From assembly GCF_001949145.1 (NCBI RefSeq), contig NW_019091670.1, forward strand, positions 7,915 through 69,914: 62,000 nt of DNA. Direction: 5' to 3'. Below the pieces are notes generated by a model that was not told the origin of the DNA, did no database searches, and was given only the letters and a program-made list of their open reading frames with translations. The translations under genes were made by a program, and so were the position numbers. This DNA is from Acanthaster planci (lineage: Eukaryota; Echinodermata; Asteroidea; Valvatida; Acanthasteridae). Shown one piece after another: positions 37,101 through 52,100 of the stretch (the stretch's first letter is position 1; the number at the start of each line of letters is the position of its first letter).

Positions 37101-40100
37101 GATCTTTAGATGGCCGGGCCAGATTGAAGCTCCTCTAGCCTTGGGCAAGTCTGTGGCTATTGTACAATTCCATGCAGTGTGCAGACAACTTGCACAATTG
37201 GATCTGTCAGCGCTGAAATTTTCTTTATTTCCAGGTGTCGGCTCAGGACGGTGATGCCGATGCTGATCAAGGTGCCATCAGGTACTCCCTGGAAGGCTCC
37301 GGAACTGACGGCGTCTTCAGCATCAACTCCCAGGACGGCTGGATCTCGCTGAACCAAGAACTTGACAGGGAGGCCGTAGGCCTGTGGAAGTTTCTGGTGA
37401 AGGCCACTGACGGGGTGGGCACCCCTACATCCCTGACTGGCTACGCCGACGTGGAAGTGACGGTCTTAGACCAGAACGACAACGACCCGTTCTTCCCGGA
37501 GCTGGAGTACAGAGGGTCCGTCCCGGAGAACTCGGTCGCTGGTAAGCACTTCCTGGTAGAATTCCAGGATTAGGGCTAAAGAAGATAATGTGGATTAAGA
37601 TTTTATTACATTTGACTTTCTTGTTACTTTTTGTTTTATTTTTAGCATGTGATTGGAATGAAGTGTAATTGCTAGAAAACCTGATTAGATTTGCACGTGT
37701 CACTAAAGGCAGACCTGTTGGTCAAACGGCCACAGAGAATATGTCCAAATGCTTGTCTGCCATAGCTTTGAAATAAGTGTTGGGTTAAATATATCTCATT
37801 GAACGTTTTTTTTTCCGAGCGTGTCATTGAGTATGCTTGGTTCCTCTTCAAACCCTCGACCCTAACACTTCTCTCCACTTCTCTCCACTTCCACTCCCCC
37901 TCCATCCACAGGGACACAGGTCATGCAGGTCACTGCCATTGACTATGACGATCCCACCGGCTTTGGCCGCCTCACCTACTCCACGGTTACCGCTGCAGGG
38001 ATAGATAATGATGGCTCAGCCCTCTTTGAGATCGACTCCTCTTCGGGCTGGGTGACGGTCAAGTCGGGGGCCTCGCTGGACCGAGAGACCCAGGACATGT
38101 ACACCCTCAGGATCCGGGCAGAGGACTCTTCAGGCGCCTTTGGTAGGTGTGACAAAAGGCGAGCTGGAGCGACGCTCATTTCTCGACCAGCGATCGATTT
38201 TGCCCGGTACCCGGGATACATTTGTGCACAGGTTACCTGGAAAGAAATCAGCCCCTGGTGACTAATGGCATCGCTTACAGTCACCCAGCAACTTGAAGCC
38301 TGAAAATGCTGAGCAAATCTTTTGAAAAAGTAGATTCAAAAAGTGGGGCAAGGTTTGAAAAATTCTTGAGAACTTATTTGAGTGTTGGCTGAACATGTTT
38401 TGTTCTGTTCCTTCCTTCAACTGTTGAAAATAAATAGAATCCTGAAAGAGGTCGGGAGAGGGGTGACTCAGGTCAAATAAGAGATGTATTAGAATAGTTT
38501 AGAGTCATTTTCCCTTTGGTTTGTGGTGCTTTTCTTAGCCTTTATCCTTATCAACTCAAAAATTTCAAGATCTCTCCGTGATGTCTGTCTAACAATGTCA
38601 GATGCAATAAATACTACATGTGTTGTGCTGTTTTCTTTTGTTTAGCTCAAACGGATGCAATAATTGAAATCCTGGACCTAAACGACAATAAACCAGAGTT
38701 TATCGGAGGCCCCTACACCACGGCAGTCTTGGAGACAGAGCCAGTGGGAGCCACAGTGTACGAAGTCTCAGTCTCAGACCCCGACATTGGTTTCACCGAT
38801 GAAGTCCAGTTTGGCATTGTCAGCGGCAACGTCGGAAACCGATTTGAAATTGTGGCAGATCCACTGACACTTGTTGGACTCATTAGGATTGCCAATGTAA
38901 GTGGATGAACCCCCCCCAGACATTTACTAACAGAGATGCCAACTTGTACGATTGGGGTAATTTTTATGATTTTTTTAGCCCGTCTATGACTGTACGATCC
39001 AGGCTAAGATTTCTATGATTTCCAACTCGAAGGTACAAAACCATACAGTTGTGTATAAACTCTGTGTAAGCTAGCATGGAGCCGGCCTTGTAATGCGCTC
39101 GTCAGAAATGTGTTGCTGGCATCCCGCAGTTTGTGCATACAAGCTGCGTGAGTAGCAGTAGAAACCAGCGTTGTTGAATCATCCGTTCGCCCCAATTAAC
39201 GCAGTGATGAACAGGGGGTGAATAGGCGGGATTGCGCTTCATATGTAACATGATTGTGTACATCCATGCATTGTACATGTACCAATATCGTACACATGTG
39301 TGTCGAACGTCGTGATCGTGCTAAAGTTGACCAGAATGGAGGACTTTCAAGGATTTGATTCTTGGATATTTGGTGAGCAAATGAACTTGTTTTACACAGT
39401 GGCAACAAGTGAGCAGTAGTTCAGGGATGAATCCACCGCAAAAATGGGCCTTTATTGCAAAGTGTTGTCATGGAGAAGCTTACGTGTTTTGCAATGCATG
39501 TAACCGACATAAATATTGCCCATGCTGGATCGTAAGACATCGAGAAGCACATTACTTAGGCCAAGAAAAAATTGCTCTGCTTCCGATGAAATAGATTCGG
39601 TTGGTAAGGAGTTTTTGACAGTTTTTTGTGCTGATTGAACGGGATGAAAGTTGCCACAAATTGCCCACAAAAGTGATTAAGATAAAAACCAGAATTAATA
39701 TAGAAATATAATTAAGTATTAATTACAATTCACACTTGCACAATGCTAAGTCAGGTAAATACAAGTATTTCGATGTGAAAAGAAGAAAATTTTTAGGGTC
39801 AGGTTGAAAAAATTATGGTTGGTCGGTAAACCTGAACTGGAAGAGTGATAAGATTACACTTTTTCATTTTGAAAGGTCGGCATCTCTGTACTAATGATCG
39901 CTGAAAAGGCAGATTCAGTTGAGTTCTAACTTGGATACGCAAATAATTCATAAACAGGCTTGGTGTATCGTGATTCTTTTATGTTGCAGACAAAATCTGT
40001 AATATCCTGTGTTGTCACTTGTGAGTAACTTTATTAAAATCTCTGTGTTTTGTGTTTTTCCTGTGACAATAGCCCCTGGACTGTGAGGCATTAGATAAAC

Positions 40101-43100
40101 AGTATGCATTACAGCTCACTGTTACGGACAACGCCAATGGACAGAGCCAGACGTCCATCACGATCAACGTCCAAGACGTAAACGACGTGGCGCCGCGGTT
40201 CTTGCCATCCAATGAATACATCGCCCCCAGTGTTCTTGAGAATGTGGCAGTTGGGACCCTCATACAGACAGTCACGGCCACAGATCCAGAGGAAGGAGCA
40301 TTCGGCCTGTTCACGTAAGTCGGACCCCCCTCTTGTCATTTTGATCTCCCCCTGTCCAACAGAAACCTTTGAAGTAAGGCTTTGTCTTCCAAATGGTCTC
40401 CTGAAGTGACCGCTGCATTTGTTGTCACTGCGCGCTGACTCATTCATTGGCAACCAGCAGATACCTAGCCCTAGCCACAAGGTTTGAAGCTTGTCTCATA
40501 CGACTTTGATTATGCTTCTCTCTTGCAAGCCTTTTGCAGTCGTGTGGTGAACTCGAGGCCATCGTTCAGACTATGCTTAATGTACCACTCTGCTTTACAT
40601 CTTCTGTTTTAACCCTTCAGATCAATGACCGCTTTTGTAATGCAGTCATTGTCACCTTTCAAATCGCTTCCGCTACGTGGCTCTAAATTTTGGAAAGTCA
40701 TAACTAGAGCTCTGTGCATGAGTGGAGGATACTTGGATAGGTTGTGGTCTGCCATACACCTGTGCATGGGAAGCTTTCTGCCCTGCATTTACGTGGGCAA
40801 GCTTCCACCATCAGTGCCATGAGTGCAGTCAGCACTCAGTCTATGCTTCCTTAGCACTTGACATTCAGATCTTTTCATTTTTCGGGTCAGGGGACTGCCC
40901 CATATTCCTGTTGACCACTCCCAGCACGGGGCACAATTTGCATTCTTTCGCTGCCCACTGTGACATTATCAACTCCAGTTGGTTCTTGATAGTGGAGAAC
41001 AAGCCCTCAGAATGGAGCCCCTGACTGTCATTGTTCCTCACTTCAGTGATTGTTTATACTTCTCTGAATGACTTCAATTTTTTTTTGATATTTAGGTTTG
41101 CAATCGATGCAGCCTCGGATCGGGACGGCCTCTTTACCATCAGTGCTCCAATTGGCTCTGGGGCAGAAAGAACAGCAGAGGTGCGGACGGCAAAGGCTTT
41201 GGACAGGGAGACGGTGGAGACGCATGTGCTGACTCTCTTGGCCATTGACCAGGGTAAGCTTGACTTTTGACCTTTACGTGATCACCATACCTCTTTTTCA
41301 AAGCAGCTTTTGGTTCTATCTAAGGCATGCTGTAACCGTAGGACTTCCATGATCCAGAGTTAAGTATATCTTAATTTTTGGGGGGGATTTCATGTGTCAA
41401 ACTCAAAAAAACGTGTTGCTGCATCTTTCTAATTTGTTCGATTTTTCCATTCCAATGTTTCCATTCTCTGGTGGTTCTTACCGTGAGCTGATCGTTACTT
41501 TCTCCCCATCCCCCTGTTGCAGGTGTGCCAGCGCTGATGGGCACAGCAACGCTGAACCTTACTCTCGAAGACATCAACGACACTCCCCCCACCTTTGCTC
41601 AAGATTACCGGCCAATGATCAGGGAGAACTACCCTGAAATCCAGTCTGTGGGCACGATCAGCGCCAAGGACAGTGACCCTACAGGCGGCGCCCCGTTCAC
41701 GCTGGTAGTGGAACCGAACACAGACACGGAGAGCTTCACATGGCGAGACGTAGGAGGTAAGGGTGGGGAGAGTGGGATCGTGTCAGCAGAGTTGCCATCT
41801 AAGTCGGCTGCAACCCAGGTCACAAGCCAGGTTGCAGGCCAGGTTGCAGGCCAGGTTGCAGGCCAGGTTGCAGGCCAGGTTGCAGGCCAGGTTGCAGGCC
41901 AAGTCACGAGTCATTTGTAAATCAAGGCACAGTTCATGTCACTAGTCACAAGTCAAATCACAATCCAGATCATAGGTCAGATCCCCATTCAGGTCAAAAA
42001 CCAGGTCACAAGTCAAGTTATGTTATAAGCAAGTTACAGTTGAGGTCATAAGTCAAGTCTTCATTCAGATCGCATGTTAATCACAAACCAGTCACAAGTC
42101 TAGTCACAGGTAGGTCAAAACTCATGCCACTAGTCAAGTCATTAGGAAGAGATTAACAGTGCCAAAAAGGTGGAAGGAATGTCCTCTTCACTGTGAGCAG
42201 CTTGTGACTAGACCCCAGACTGAATGACGTGGAATGTGCTTGCGATGGGACAAACCACTACATACATCAGAACAGCATGGAATGGGTGTATACCTGTGAC
42301 AAACCACCTCCATTGTTGTTCCGTGCTCTGCCAACAGAAAACCAGCTGAATATCTCCTCGAAGCCCATCTCCTTCGACAGGGAGGTGCAGGCCTTCTACT
42401 CCATCCCAATCAGGATAACAGACTTGGCGCCGAACGGCAACTCGGCCGTCAACATCTTGGTGGTGGAGATTGAGGACGAGAACGACAATCCGCACGTCGG
42501 CATCAGCAAAGACATGCTGGTCTACAGTTTTGAAGGTAGGTAATGAGACATAGTTGGTGTGGTTTTTAAGAGCGCACCAATGTGAAAGCTTACATTATGT
42601 GATAAAATCATGCAGCAGTATCAATGCGTTTGCTTACGAGATCTGTAATGCTTTGCTGTGAGAGAGTGGCTTCTTTAAAACAAATCAGAGCTTCATTCTA
42701 CCCTCTGCTTTGCCCCTTGCCTCACATTTGATTCAAAGCATTTACTCTTCGGATCCATATGGAAATATCTGTACTCCAAAGCACCGGAGTCTCTTGGACA
42801 GGTTGATGCATCTGTGTATGAAATGCAGCCGTGTTGAGCCAGAAAGTCCTCAGTTAAGTCATTCAGGCAGTTGAATCTGGAGGTAGAGCTTTTGAACACT
42901 GCAGTGTTAGCTCACCATCTGCCCCAATTAAGATCGGAGTGGCGGTCCTTTGGGACCTCACTCTGTGTGTACGTGAGCTGAATCGAGTCTGCTCCTGGCG
43001 CGGCATGCACTGAGCAGGTGCACCCATCTTTGAGCGTCTGGTCTTTGTGTCTGGTCTTCGCCTGACTGTTTTTTGCCAGTGAGGCTGCTGTCACAGACCC

Positions 43101-46100
43101 CCGATATGGTTGTGTTTTGTGAAATCATTGAATTCGTGAAATCAGTAAAAATTACTGGAGAGCATGTTCAAAGATTAGTGTTCAGCCAGTGGTTGACAGA
43201 CAGGTGATTTGTATCCCAATCCCTGCATGTAATTAGAAACACTGCATACTCACAAAAAAGACAGTCATGAACATCTTTAGAGCAGGTACTCGTAGATGAT
43301 GCAGTGCCTTTTTTGCTGTCCTCGATGAGGTGAAAATGTTGTCGAGTTTTAACATTCAAACTTCCTAGATCCTCTGAAAATCCACCCGGATGCTTCAGGT
43401 GAAGGTTTGACAAATCCGTATGTTGGAACACCTTAGGACTTGATACCCGTTGGAAGCAGTACTGAGAATTTGTCCTTGTGTGTCTGTGCATTGATGGATT
43501 TTGGAGGATTCAGGAAGGTCATTAGTAATGCCGGTTCTCATTTTTTGTCATTAGTCATTCAAAAATGTAGCTCTTGATGTGGAGGCAGTGCCTTTTCCAT
43601 CGCAGCTTCCCTGACACTTCCCCCATGCTACTCAAACCTAACCCCCCGCTGTCCTGTTTTTATTCCTCCCTCCCTCTTCATTTGCATGACCTTTGCTTGC
43701 GACAGGTGACATCCCCGAAACCAGGATTGGTATGTTCATACGGCGATTTCCCTCCATTGTTTCTGTCACGTGTTGTCACAAGTTCATTGCAATGTTTGCT
43801 TGTGCCATGAAGGTCGCCATAGTTTGAAATGGCCCCAGTGTTCCGAGAGTTTTCAACAGAACCCATGTTACAGGTCGTTGTAGAGACACCTTTTTTTGTC
43901 ACTGCACTTGAAGGGAAGACTTACCGCCCAAAGTATTCCCATCTGCACAGTTGGGCACTTTTTAAGTTTTTCGGTATCACCACAATTAGGATTAGCATTG
44001 CTTGTGAATAGCAGAAGGAAGCATCCAAATGTAATTGTGGTTGTGTTATACCATGAAATAGTTGTGGAAACCTGATGACTGTCAGGTACGACACGCAAGA
44101 TGTCCATCTTGAAGTTGCAAATCATTCCTAATATCACAAATGATGAATGACAAATTTTACCTCATAACCTCATGAGGCCCAGTCGTTCCTCACATTATGC
44201 CTTCTATGACCTCTAACATGGCTTCCCATGGAAACCCTGTGTGCCCAGTTTGCACGCATCACTTCCCATAATTGACGTAAATATCATTTGCATCAGATGA
44301 TTTGTTGATTGATTGAATTTTCTTGACAACTAACCACCCATTTTCATTGGACGTGTTCAGTATTAATCCCTGTAGTTTTTGTGTTTGGATTGTTTTAGTG
44401 GTATTTATGATACTGTGTGCTCAGCATTGATCACTCTCGTCTTTGGTGGGATGTTGCATCTTTGTTGTCATTCACCTGTCTAATGTTCTTCATCCTAGGC
44501 AGACTTTGTCTGTTTGCCGGCACAAAGAAAATTTGATCGCAGCATTTGGCTTACATTGAAAAAAAAAACTATGGTTGTGTTTTATCGTTTGAAGGTGAAG
44601 ACGTGCTACATAGTTCACATTATCAAAACCATTTAAGCAAGTTCAGAAAGGAAGGTACTTTGAAGCTCTCTGATGACTTGTTTGAGAATCTTATTCCATC
44701 GCCCCCAAACTGTGTTTTCTTTTCTCTGCCAACGTCACACTCTAGACTTTCTTGTGCATGGCATTAATAAGAGCACTGTGCTTGACTGGCAATATGTGTA
44801 TAACTGCATGAGTGTATTGCTGCCAGGGCATCTTGATCAGATGCTGTGTAACCAGAAAGATGGCTCTTCCCTTATGCGCAGTCTTTGGTTTTCAGTTCTC
44901 TCCATCCCTCGGTCAGACTTGATATGTTGCTGACACTGAGCTAAATTGTCGTGTATTGAACAACCAGTCAGAACTGAGTTGGCAAAAGGATTATTCTTGG
45001 CTTGGACTGATTGCGGTCGGCTTGCTGCATTCTAACAGACTGGAGACATGCAGAATGTGACTAATGTTTCTTTTTTGGGGGGGGATTGAAATGAATTTGT
45101 AGGTAACATTCCTGAGTCACCAATCGGCGTTGTCGGTGTGAGTGACCCTGACACCATTGAGGATAAGACCTACACACCAAATCTTTCGGAAACTCTCAAG
45201 CAGTACTTCCGGGTAAGTTTGGAATATTGTTAGCCTGACTGCATGTTGTACAGCTAGTTTCCTTATGCAATCATCTAAGAATAATGTTAAACAGTGTTAC
45301 TGGGAAACATTTCAATGGGCAACCTTGTGACAATTGTTTTCACCTTGGCCCCTGCCAGGTTGATGCAGACTCTGGTGAGGTCACCATTTTGGCCGGCACC
45401 CCAGCAGACACGTACAGTTTCACGGTGCTCGTCAGGGATGACGGCACTTTCCCAGACCAGACGTCCACTGTCAACGTGGAAGTGCGGGACATTCCCGAGG
45501 AGGCCGTGCGAAGCTCGGGGTCCTTCCGCTTCCAAGGGGTGACTGCCGAGGATCTGGTCGGCTTGCCAGTGGGTGGTGGCCAGAGTAAGCTGGACGTCCT
45601 GAAAGGGATCCTGGCTGACATCGTCCCTGCCAAGTCCGAGAACATTGACATCTTCAGCGTCATCAACGTCCCTGGAGAGACCGACCAAGTCGACGTCCGG
45701 TACTCGGCCCACGGTTCCCCGTACTACCCACCCGAGAAATTGGACGGGGCTGCGCTGGAGAACAAGAAGAGGGTGAGTTTGATCGCCTCCTGGCAGTCTA
45801 TTGAACGGGCACGCAGTCATTGCGCTCAGTTGTCATTGTAATCAGATTACAGGATTCGAGTATTCAACCCTAGCCCTCCCTGGTCCTTCGCAGACCTCGA
45901 GGAAGATTTGGAATGTTGGCCACAATTGCTGAAAGAAGAGTTCTTGAAAACGACTTGGCATTGGGCGTTACACTGACTGTCAAGTACCTGCAGTGTTAAT
46001 TCTAGTTCTTTGACCATGGTGAATGGGGAAGGTTTCTTTCCAAACATTTTTCTGAAGCTAATGACATTTTCATCTTGCAAACATCTTTTCTCCTGTTTGA

Positions 46101-49100
46101 AAGAGCAAATCCAACGTGTCACCTGATAGCATTTGATAACATGGTGCTTTCTCTTCCGGAACAACGTGAATAACCTGTGACTTGCTTGTTATGACTTTTG
46201 GAGCTTTCCACTGAACATCCCTTGTCTGCAGATCGAGGACGAGCTGGGCTTGACCATCGGCATGATCAAGATCGACATGTGCCTGTTGGAGTCGGCTTGC
46301 GAGTCGGCCTGCACCAATGTGCTGGAGATCAACCCCCAGCCCACCTTGGTCAACACGCCCACAGCCTCCTTCACCTCTGTCACCACGCGCGTGGTGGCCC
46401 AGTGCGAGTGCGGAGCCAACATCCGCCAGCCCGGCCCCTGTGATTTTGACGCCTGCGTCAACGGGGGAACCTGTACTAATACGCAAGGGGGCGGACACAC
46501 GTAAGTTTTAACTTGATCATTGGGATGAATTTTTGATTGATGTCTGTTGTGAGTAACACGTGTTTGATTGATCAGTTCCTACGAGGGAACTTTTCATGCA
46601 TCTTCTCCCTGCCTTTCAGCTGCTAATCGCAGAAAAGATTTGCTCAATAGCTCAAATGAGTATCCCAGATGAACATGTATGTAAGTTTTATATTGTGTCT
46701 CATAGGTTTGCTGCAGATTTGTGCTTTGCACACTAAGTTGTTCAATCTCTGCAACTCAATGAAACGCAGGCCTGGTTGTTGATGTACATCTTTCTGAAGT
46801 AGCATGATAAGGCTCTTACAACTTTCTAATGCAGTGGGCAGTGTACACCTGCGTCAGTGGGTGATTTTATTTGTATCAGACTTGCTCCACGCTACATGTC
46901 CGATTGCTGTCTGGTTTTCTCGCAGTTGCGATTGCCCGACTGGGTTTGACGGCCCCGACTGCCAGCAGACCACCCGCGAGTTCAAGGGCCAGGGCTTTGC
47001 TCACTTTGGCACCCTGCAGCAGTGTGAGGATACCCACACCTCCCTGGAGTTCATCACCACCGTGCCCGAGGGTGTGCTGCTCTACAACGGGCCCATGATC
47101 CCACTGACCGGCGACATGCCCCAGGACTTCATCCTGATCCAGCTGGTTGGTGGACAGCCCCAGCTGCAGATTGACCTGGGCTCGGGCAGCCTGACCCTGT
47201 CCATTCCGTCTGCCCGCGACCTCGGAGACGGCAAGTGGCATCGGTTGGATGTTTACCGGAATGGAAAGGTAGAAATTTCAGAAACTCAAAAACTCAGATG
47301 CCTGCACATGCCTCAAACCATAGATACACATTGATACATTGTAAAGATTGTTTTGGATGCCTTTTGGCTACTGGAGTGTTTTATGCTCAGAATGGCCAGA
47401 CCATTTTGATAGTGGCAGAGGCTTTTCTGAATATTTCAGTTGGTTCATTCTTAGTCTTTTGTGTGTTGTTTTGGTGGCCTGCATTCACTCTTTCTGACAT
47501 CTTGCACAGGCGTTTGTGAAATATTTCTGATTAATTTATTAATGATGTTGTAAATCTGATTTTAAGAATTATATATATAACTGGATTATAAAAGAATAAG
47601 CTGATCAAGGAAAATCAGTTTTAATTTATTATATTTTTATGACACAGGATGTTGAATTCATGCTGGACCGTTGTAAAGATGCCTCGGTTGCGGAAGTGTC
47701 CAGCTCCAGCACTAGACAGACAGACCAGTGCAAGCAGACAGGCCAAACCCCAGGGGGCAACAAGTGAGTATAGGGGGCTGCTTGGGTACCCAAATACTAG
47801 AATCCGAACCCCCAAAGTGGGGAGTACCAGTCTCCACATTTTAAAGATACTTTGAGTGCGTGAAAGCCTCTCAAAGTCTTTCACCTGGAAGCGACTCATC
47901 TTCAAGGTGAAAGCCAGCAAATGGTGGATGTGCAAATGTTGAACCTTCAGCAGATGGAGTGATGACTTGCAGTGCGATGAGAAACATAAGTTTCCTTTTG
48001 GGAGTTTTCAGAATAAGCTGAGAAATTGGGAGTTTTCAGAATAAGCTGAGAAATAGAGCTTCATAGGTTCTGTCTTGAGCCAATATGGCCAAATGGGTCT
48101 GGTGTTTATCTCTGGCTGTAACAACTGAGGGATACTATTTAACCAGAAGTCATTCCCCTGCTGATGCGGAGGTACTCCAGGGTGAAGAGAGCCCAGTTGG
48201 TGTAAAGTAACTTGCCTAAGGACAAGCTACTATGGTCAGTAGTTGGATTCGAACCCCATACCGTCTGATCACAAGTTTACTGTCCTCACCTCAAGGCCAT
48301 ACCCTTCCCCCAATGTAGCCAAACTTCTGCATGAATTATTCAGTCTCTATTAGAAAAATCCTTTGAATCTAGTATTTTTTCCTGATTAAAAAAAAATCTT
48401 CCGCTCCAGGTTCCTGAATGTCAACACTCCTCTGCAGCTGGGTGGAAGAGACCTAGCAGCAGCGTTCACGTACCCGTCCAACATCAGCTTTGCTAGCAGC
48501 TACAACGGCTGCATGAAGGACGTGGAGCAGGACAGTACCCTCTACGACCTGCAGACTCCCGGCAAGGTGTCCAACAGTGATCCGGGCTGCTCGCGGCTGG
48601 CCTGTGGGGAGTGTAACAACGGTACCTGCGTTGGAGACTTTGATTCCTATGTGTGCCTGTGCAAACCAGGTTTCACGGGCACTACCTGCGACCAGGGTAA
48701 ATTTAGCCATTTGAATATTCCACCAGTCTCTCCTGCATTTATAGAATTTGCATTTTCCCCCATGCTTAAGGAGTCAAAGATCATTAATAACAATTTCTTC
48801 TTGTCCCAAAATGTTCAAAAGAGAGCTTGGGAGAAATATGTCTCTGTTTATTTAAAGGGTCTGTGAAGTAAATTCATGGAGCTCAATTCTGACCCAGGAT
48901 TAACCCCTTCACTCTGGGAGATGTCGACAGCCGCGGCTTTGTGTGAGGATTAGTGCATACCACACATACATTCTATTCATCATGCACCTGCGGTTTCAAC
49001 GTCGGCCTGCTGCTGGACACGGCTTTGCATACCGGGCATACTGCAGCCCAGCAGTCGCAGTCAAAAGAATCCCGGCGTGAAGGGGTATTAACAAAATTGA

Positions 49101-52100
49101 ACATGTGTAAAGAAAAAAACATCACTTGGGTCCAGACGCTAATCTGCCTTGGGTACATGTTTGTCGTTGCAGCAACCCCTGCCTATGACTTTGCGTTGGA
49201 CAGTTACGTCAGGTACCAGTTGAAGGCGCCAGTGGCAATTGACTCGCGGGAAGGCAACTACATGGTCGCCTTCCGCACCCGGCAGAAGGAGGGACTGCTG
49301 TGGACCATCACCAGTGCCAACCGGTTGGAGTTCACCACCATTGAGGTGAGCTCACTGACCCATCTGAGAACCCATCATGAGAAGCTGTTACCGTTGTCAG
49401 ATGCCGCTTTCAAATTGTACACAAGCCTTGAGTCTTGGAATGCGTGCAACGCATGCACGGGTGTTGTGCACTGGCAAAAACTGGCCATCTCCTTGGATTA
49501 TTCCTTTAAGAAAGTGCTTAATGCAGCCGTTGGCAGCATGCTGCGATCTGGGGCAAGTCATTCTCTCCACCCTGGAGTAAACAGGGACCGGGGAGGGCAG
49601 ATATTGTGATGGTTAGCCATGTGCGCCGACATGGCAGCATCAAGCTAGTATTCTCCCAGGGAGCTGAGTTGGTTTCAGAAATGTTCAGTTGTTGTTCACC
49701 TGATGTGCAGGGATAATAGACCCTATTCATGTGGTACCCATTTTTGATATTATTCCCCAAATCTGGTTTATACATCGCAAACTGTCGATTAGGATGGCAC
49801 CAGACTGTTTAATATTTCCATGCATTCCAAGCCTCCCTTTCAATATTTTTCAGAATCTTGTAATGTACAATCCTACATGTATGTGTTCAATCATGAATTT
49901 GAAATTATTTATCAGAGTAGACAGGTGAACTTTGGTCATGAAATTTCCTTTTATTGCTTCGTTTGTACTCTCAACATTAAAAAATGAAGAGTTAACGTGG
50001 CCTTCAAATTCCTTGAGCACTTCCAGGGCGTATATGTTTCATGCTTTATAAATGGCCCTTATTGTTATTAGTGCCTAGAAATATCTGTCTGCATTAAGGG
50101 TTTCAGCCCTTAAGACAGAGTTGAGAGCCAGTCAGTCACATGTGGCATGAAGTCGCGAGCTCCTCATACACAGTGTGATGTTTGTGAACATTTTTATCTC
50201 CTGTCCCTGGCAACTTTAAGAGCAGTTTCTTTATTCGGCCTCACAGTGATCGTTTGTCACACTTAAATAGGAAGTTGCGGTTCATGGGCATTTTTGCCCT
50301 TGGCATGAGACTCGTGTTGCTAGGAAGTGTTTCAATTAAAATGGTCTAGTTTTGGCTGAATTATTTTATCTTCTGGGTCCGCATAGTGGTAGGTTGTATA
50401 AAAACAGCATGTAACTTGAGGTTTTACCTTTAGGTTTTATAAGGTTTACAGTCTGAGTCTTTTTTGCCCTCGCACGTCAGTTGATCGATGGGTACATCCG
50501 GAGCCGCTGGAACTTGGGCGATGGGGAGCACTCGGTGTACCTCAACCAGTACGCAGTGGATGATGGGTCCTGGCACTCTGTCCACCTGGAGCGTTACGAC
50601 TTCTACGTGACAGTGCGCATCGACGGCGGGGGTGGGGTGCGCCAGGCGGAGAACAGGGACAGCACCTTCAGCACACTGGAGGTGGACCCTAACAGCGTGC
50701 TGGTGGGGGCGTTTGTGGTCCGCGTGGTGGAGATCTCGCAGGACTTTCAAGGTGAGTCTGACGTCCCGTGGTTTTTGTCCGGGCTTACCATGGGAAATTT
50801 GCGCTAACAATCAGCTTGGCAAAGTTTCAAAAAGCTGCTCTGCGGGAAAGATTCTCAGCGGCATTGAGCTAGATTTATTGTAGAAAAGTGTGTGCTCATG
50901 GCTAGGGTGTTTCACTTGAACTGGGTTACGTACATGCAGATTACTCTTAGAAGAGGAGGCCGTACCCAGGGGTTCATGGGATGGCACAAAACTTGTTGGG
51001 TAGAGCTGCAAACATGGAATAGTAATCACACATACACAATTCTGCTGTCACCATGGAGTTATATTTAATTACGAGATTGCAAACTTCTCATCCTCCTCGT
51101 GGAGAAAATTTGATGCCATCCTGGGTGCAGACATTTTGAATCCATTGTTGGAAACCTGGCACATCGTCGGTGGGATGGTAAGTGGAGATGGACCCTGAGT
51201 TGCTAGGCAGTTCCCAGGGAAAACAATTGAGTCTGTAATCATCAGCATGCTTACAAAAGCCCGACTACTTCAATTGAATGACCCCTGTAACCTGGAGAAT
51301 TCCGGGCTTTTCAAGTTTAATATGACCCTATCATAGATGATTGCAAAAGTCACCTACAGGTATGCATCAGACAAAGATGCAGTGTGCTGATCCTAAAAGA
51401 AAAGAAGAAGAAAAACTGAAGCTAGTGATATCGATTTCCCCAGGCTGCATGAATGATCCGCGGATCAATAATTTCTACCTGGGCTTCAAGGAGGACTCCA
51501 CGTATGCCACCCCTCAGCCCTCTAGCACGGTGACTGAAGGCTGTCCCAGCTATGACCCCTGTGCCAGTAACCCTTGCCCTGCGCCCTTCATCTGCGTCGA
51601 CCTGTGGAGGAAGTACGAATGCCAGTAAGTGTCATCGTACTCTTAACCAGTTGTATGGAATTTCTGAGAGGGCATTAGGAGTTCGCACTCGTTCTTTAAA
51701 TCACAGGGGCACAGAAAGCAAATGAATTGTGGCTTGTATATAGGCTATGTACATTTCAAGATTTCAAATGGGGAGTGCAGGGGGGCATGGACCTCTGCTA
51801 GGGAGGCATGTGCCTCTCATCACTCCCTGTAGTCAGAGGCTGTGGCTGCATTGTAGCTACACTTCCATTACTTAAGGCCTACACTTGTTGACACTTTTGG
51901 AGAAATTGTGGGAAGGGTTTATATTATTAAAAAAGATACTCATCAGAATGGCAGTACTTGCAAAATGTTATTTGTAATTTTTTTGAGTGTCGCTTGAATT
52001 GATTTGCCAAGTACTGAATTGTTCTACTCTCCCCCCCCCCAAAAAAAAACAGGTGCAAGCCTGGCTTTTATGAAGAAAATGGCCAGTGCATAAACATTGA

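Noticed and set aside
43829-44011. 60-residue ORF in intron 21 as an extra cadherin exon
   Set aside because: No cadherin motif, and exons 21 and 22 already join in phase without it.
45287-45820. Long minus-strand ORF (177 residues)
   Set aside because: Shadow of cadherin exon 23 on the other strand.
48953-49609. 218-residue ORF in the last third of the cadherin
   Set aside because: Only the part at 49173-49345 is a real exon (LamG 2); the rest is intron read-through on both sides.
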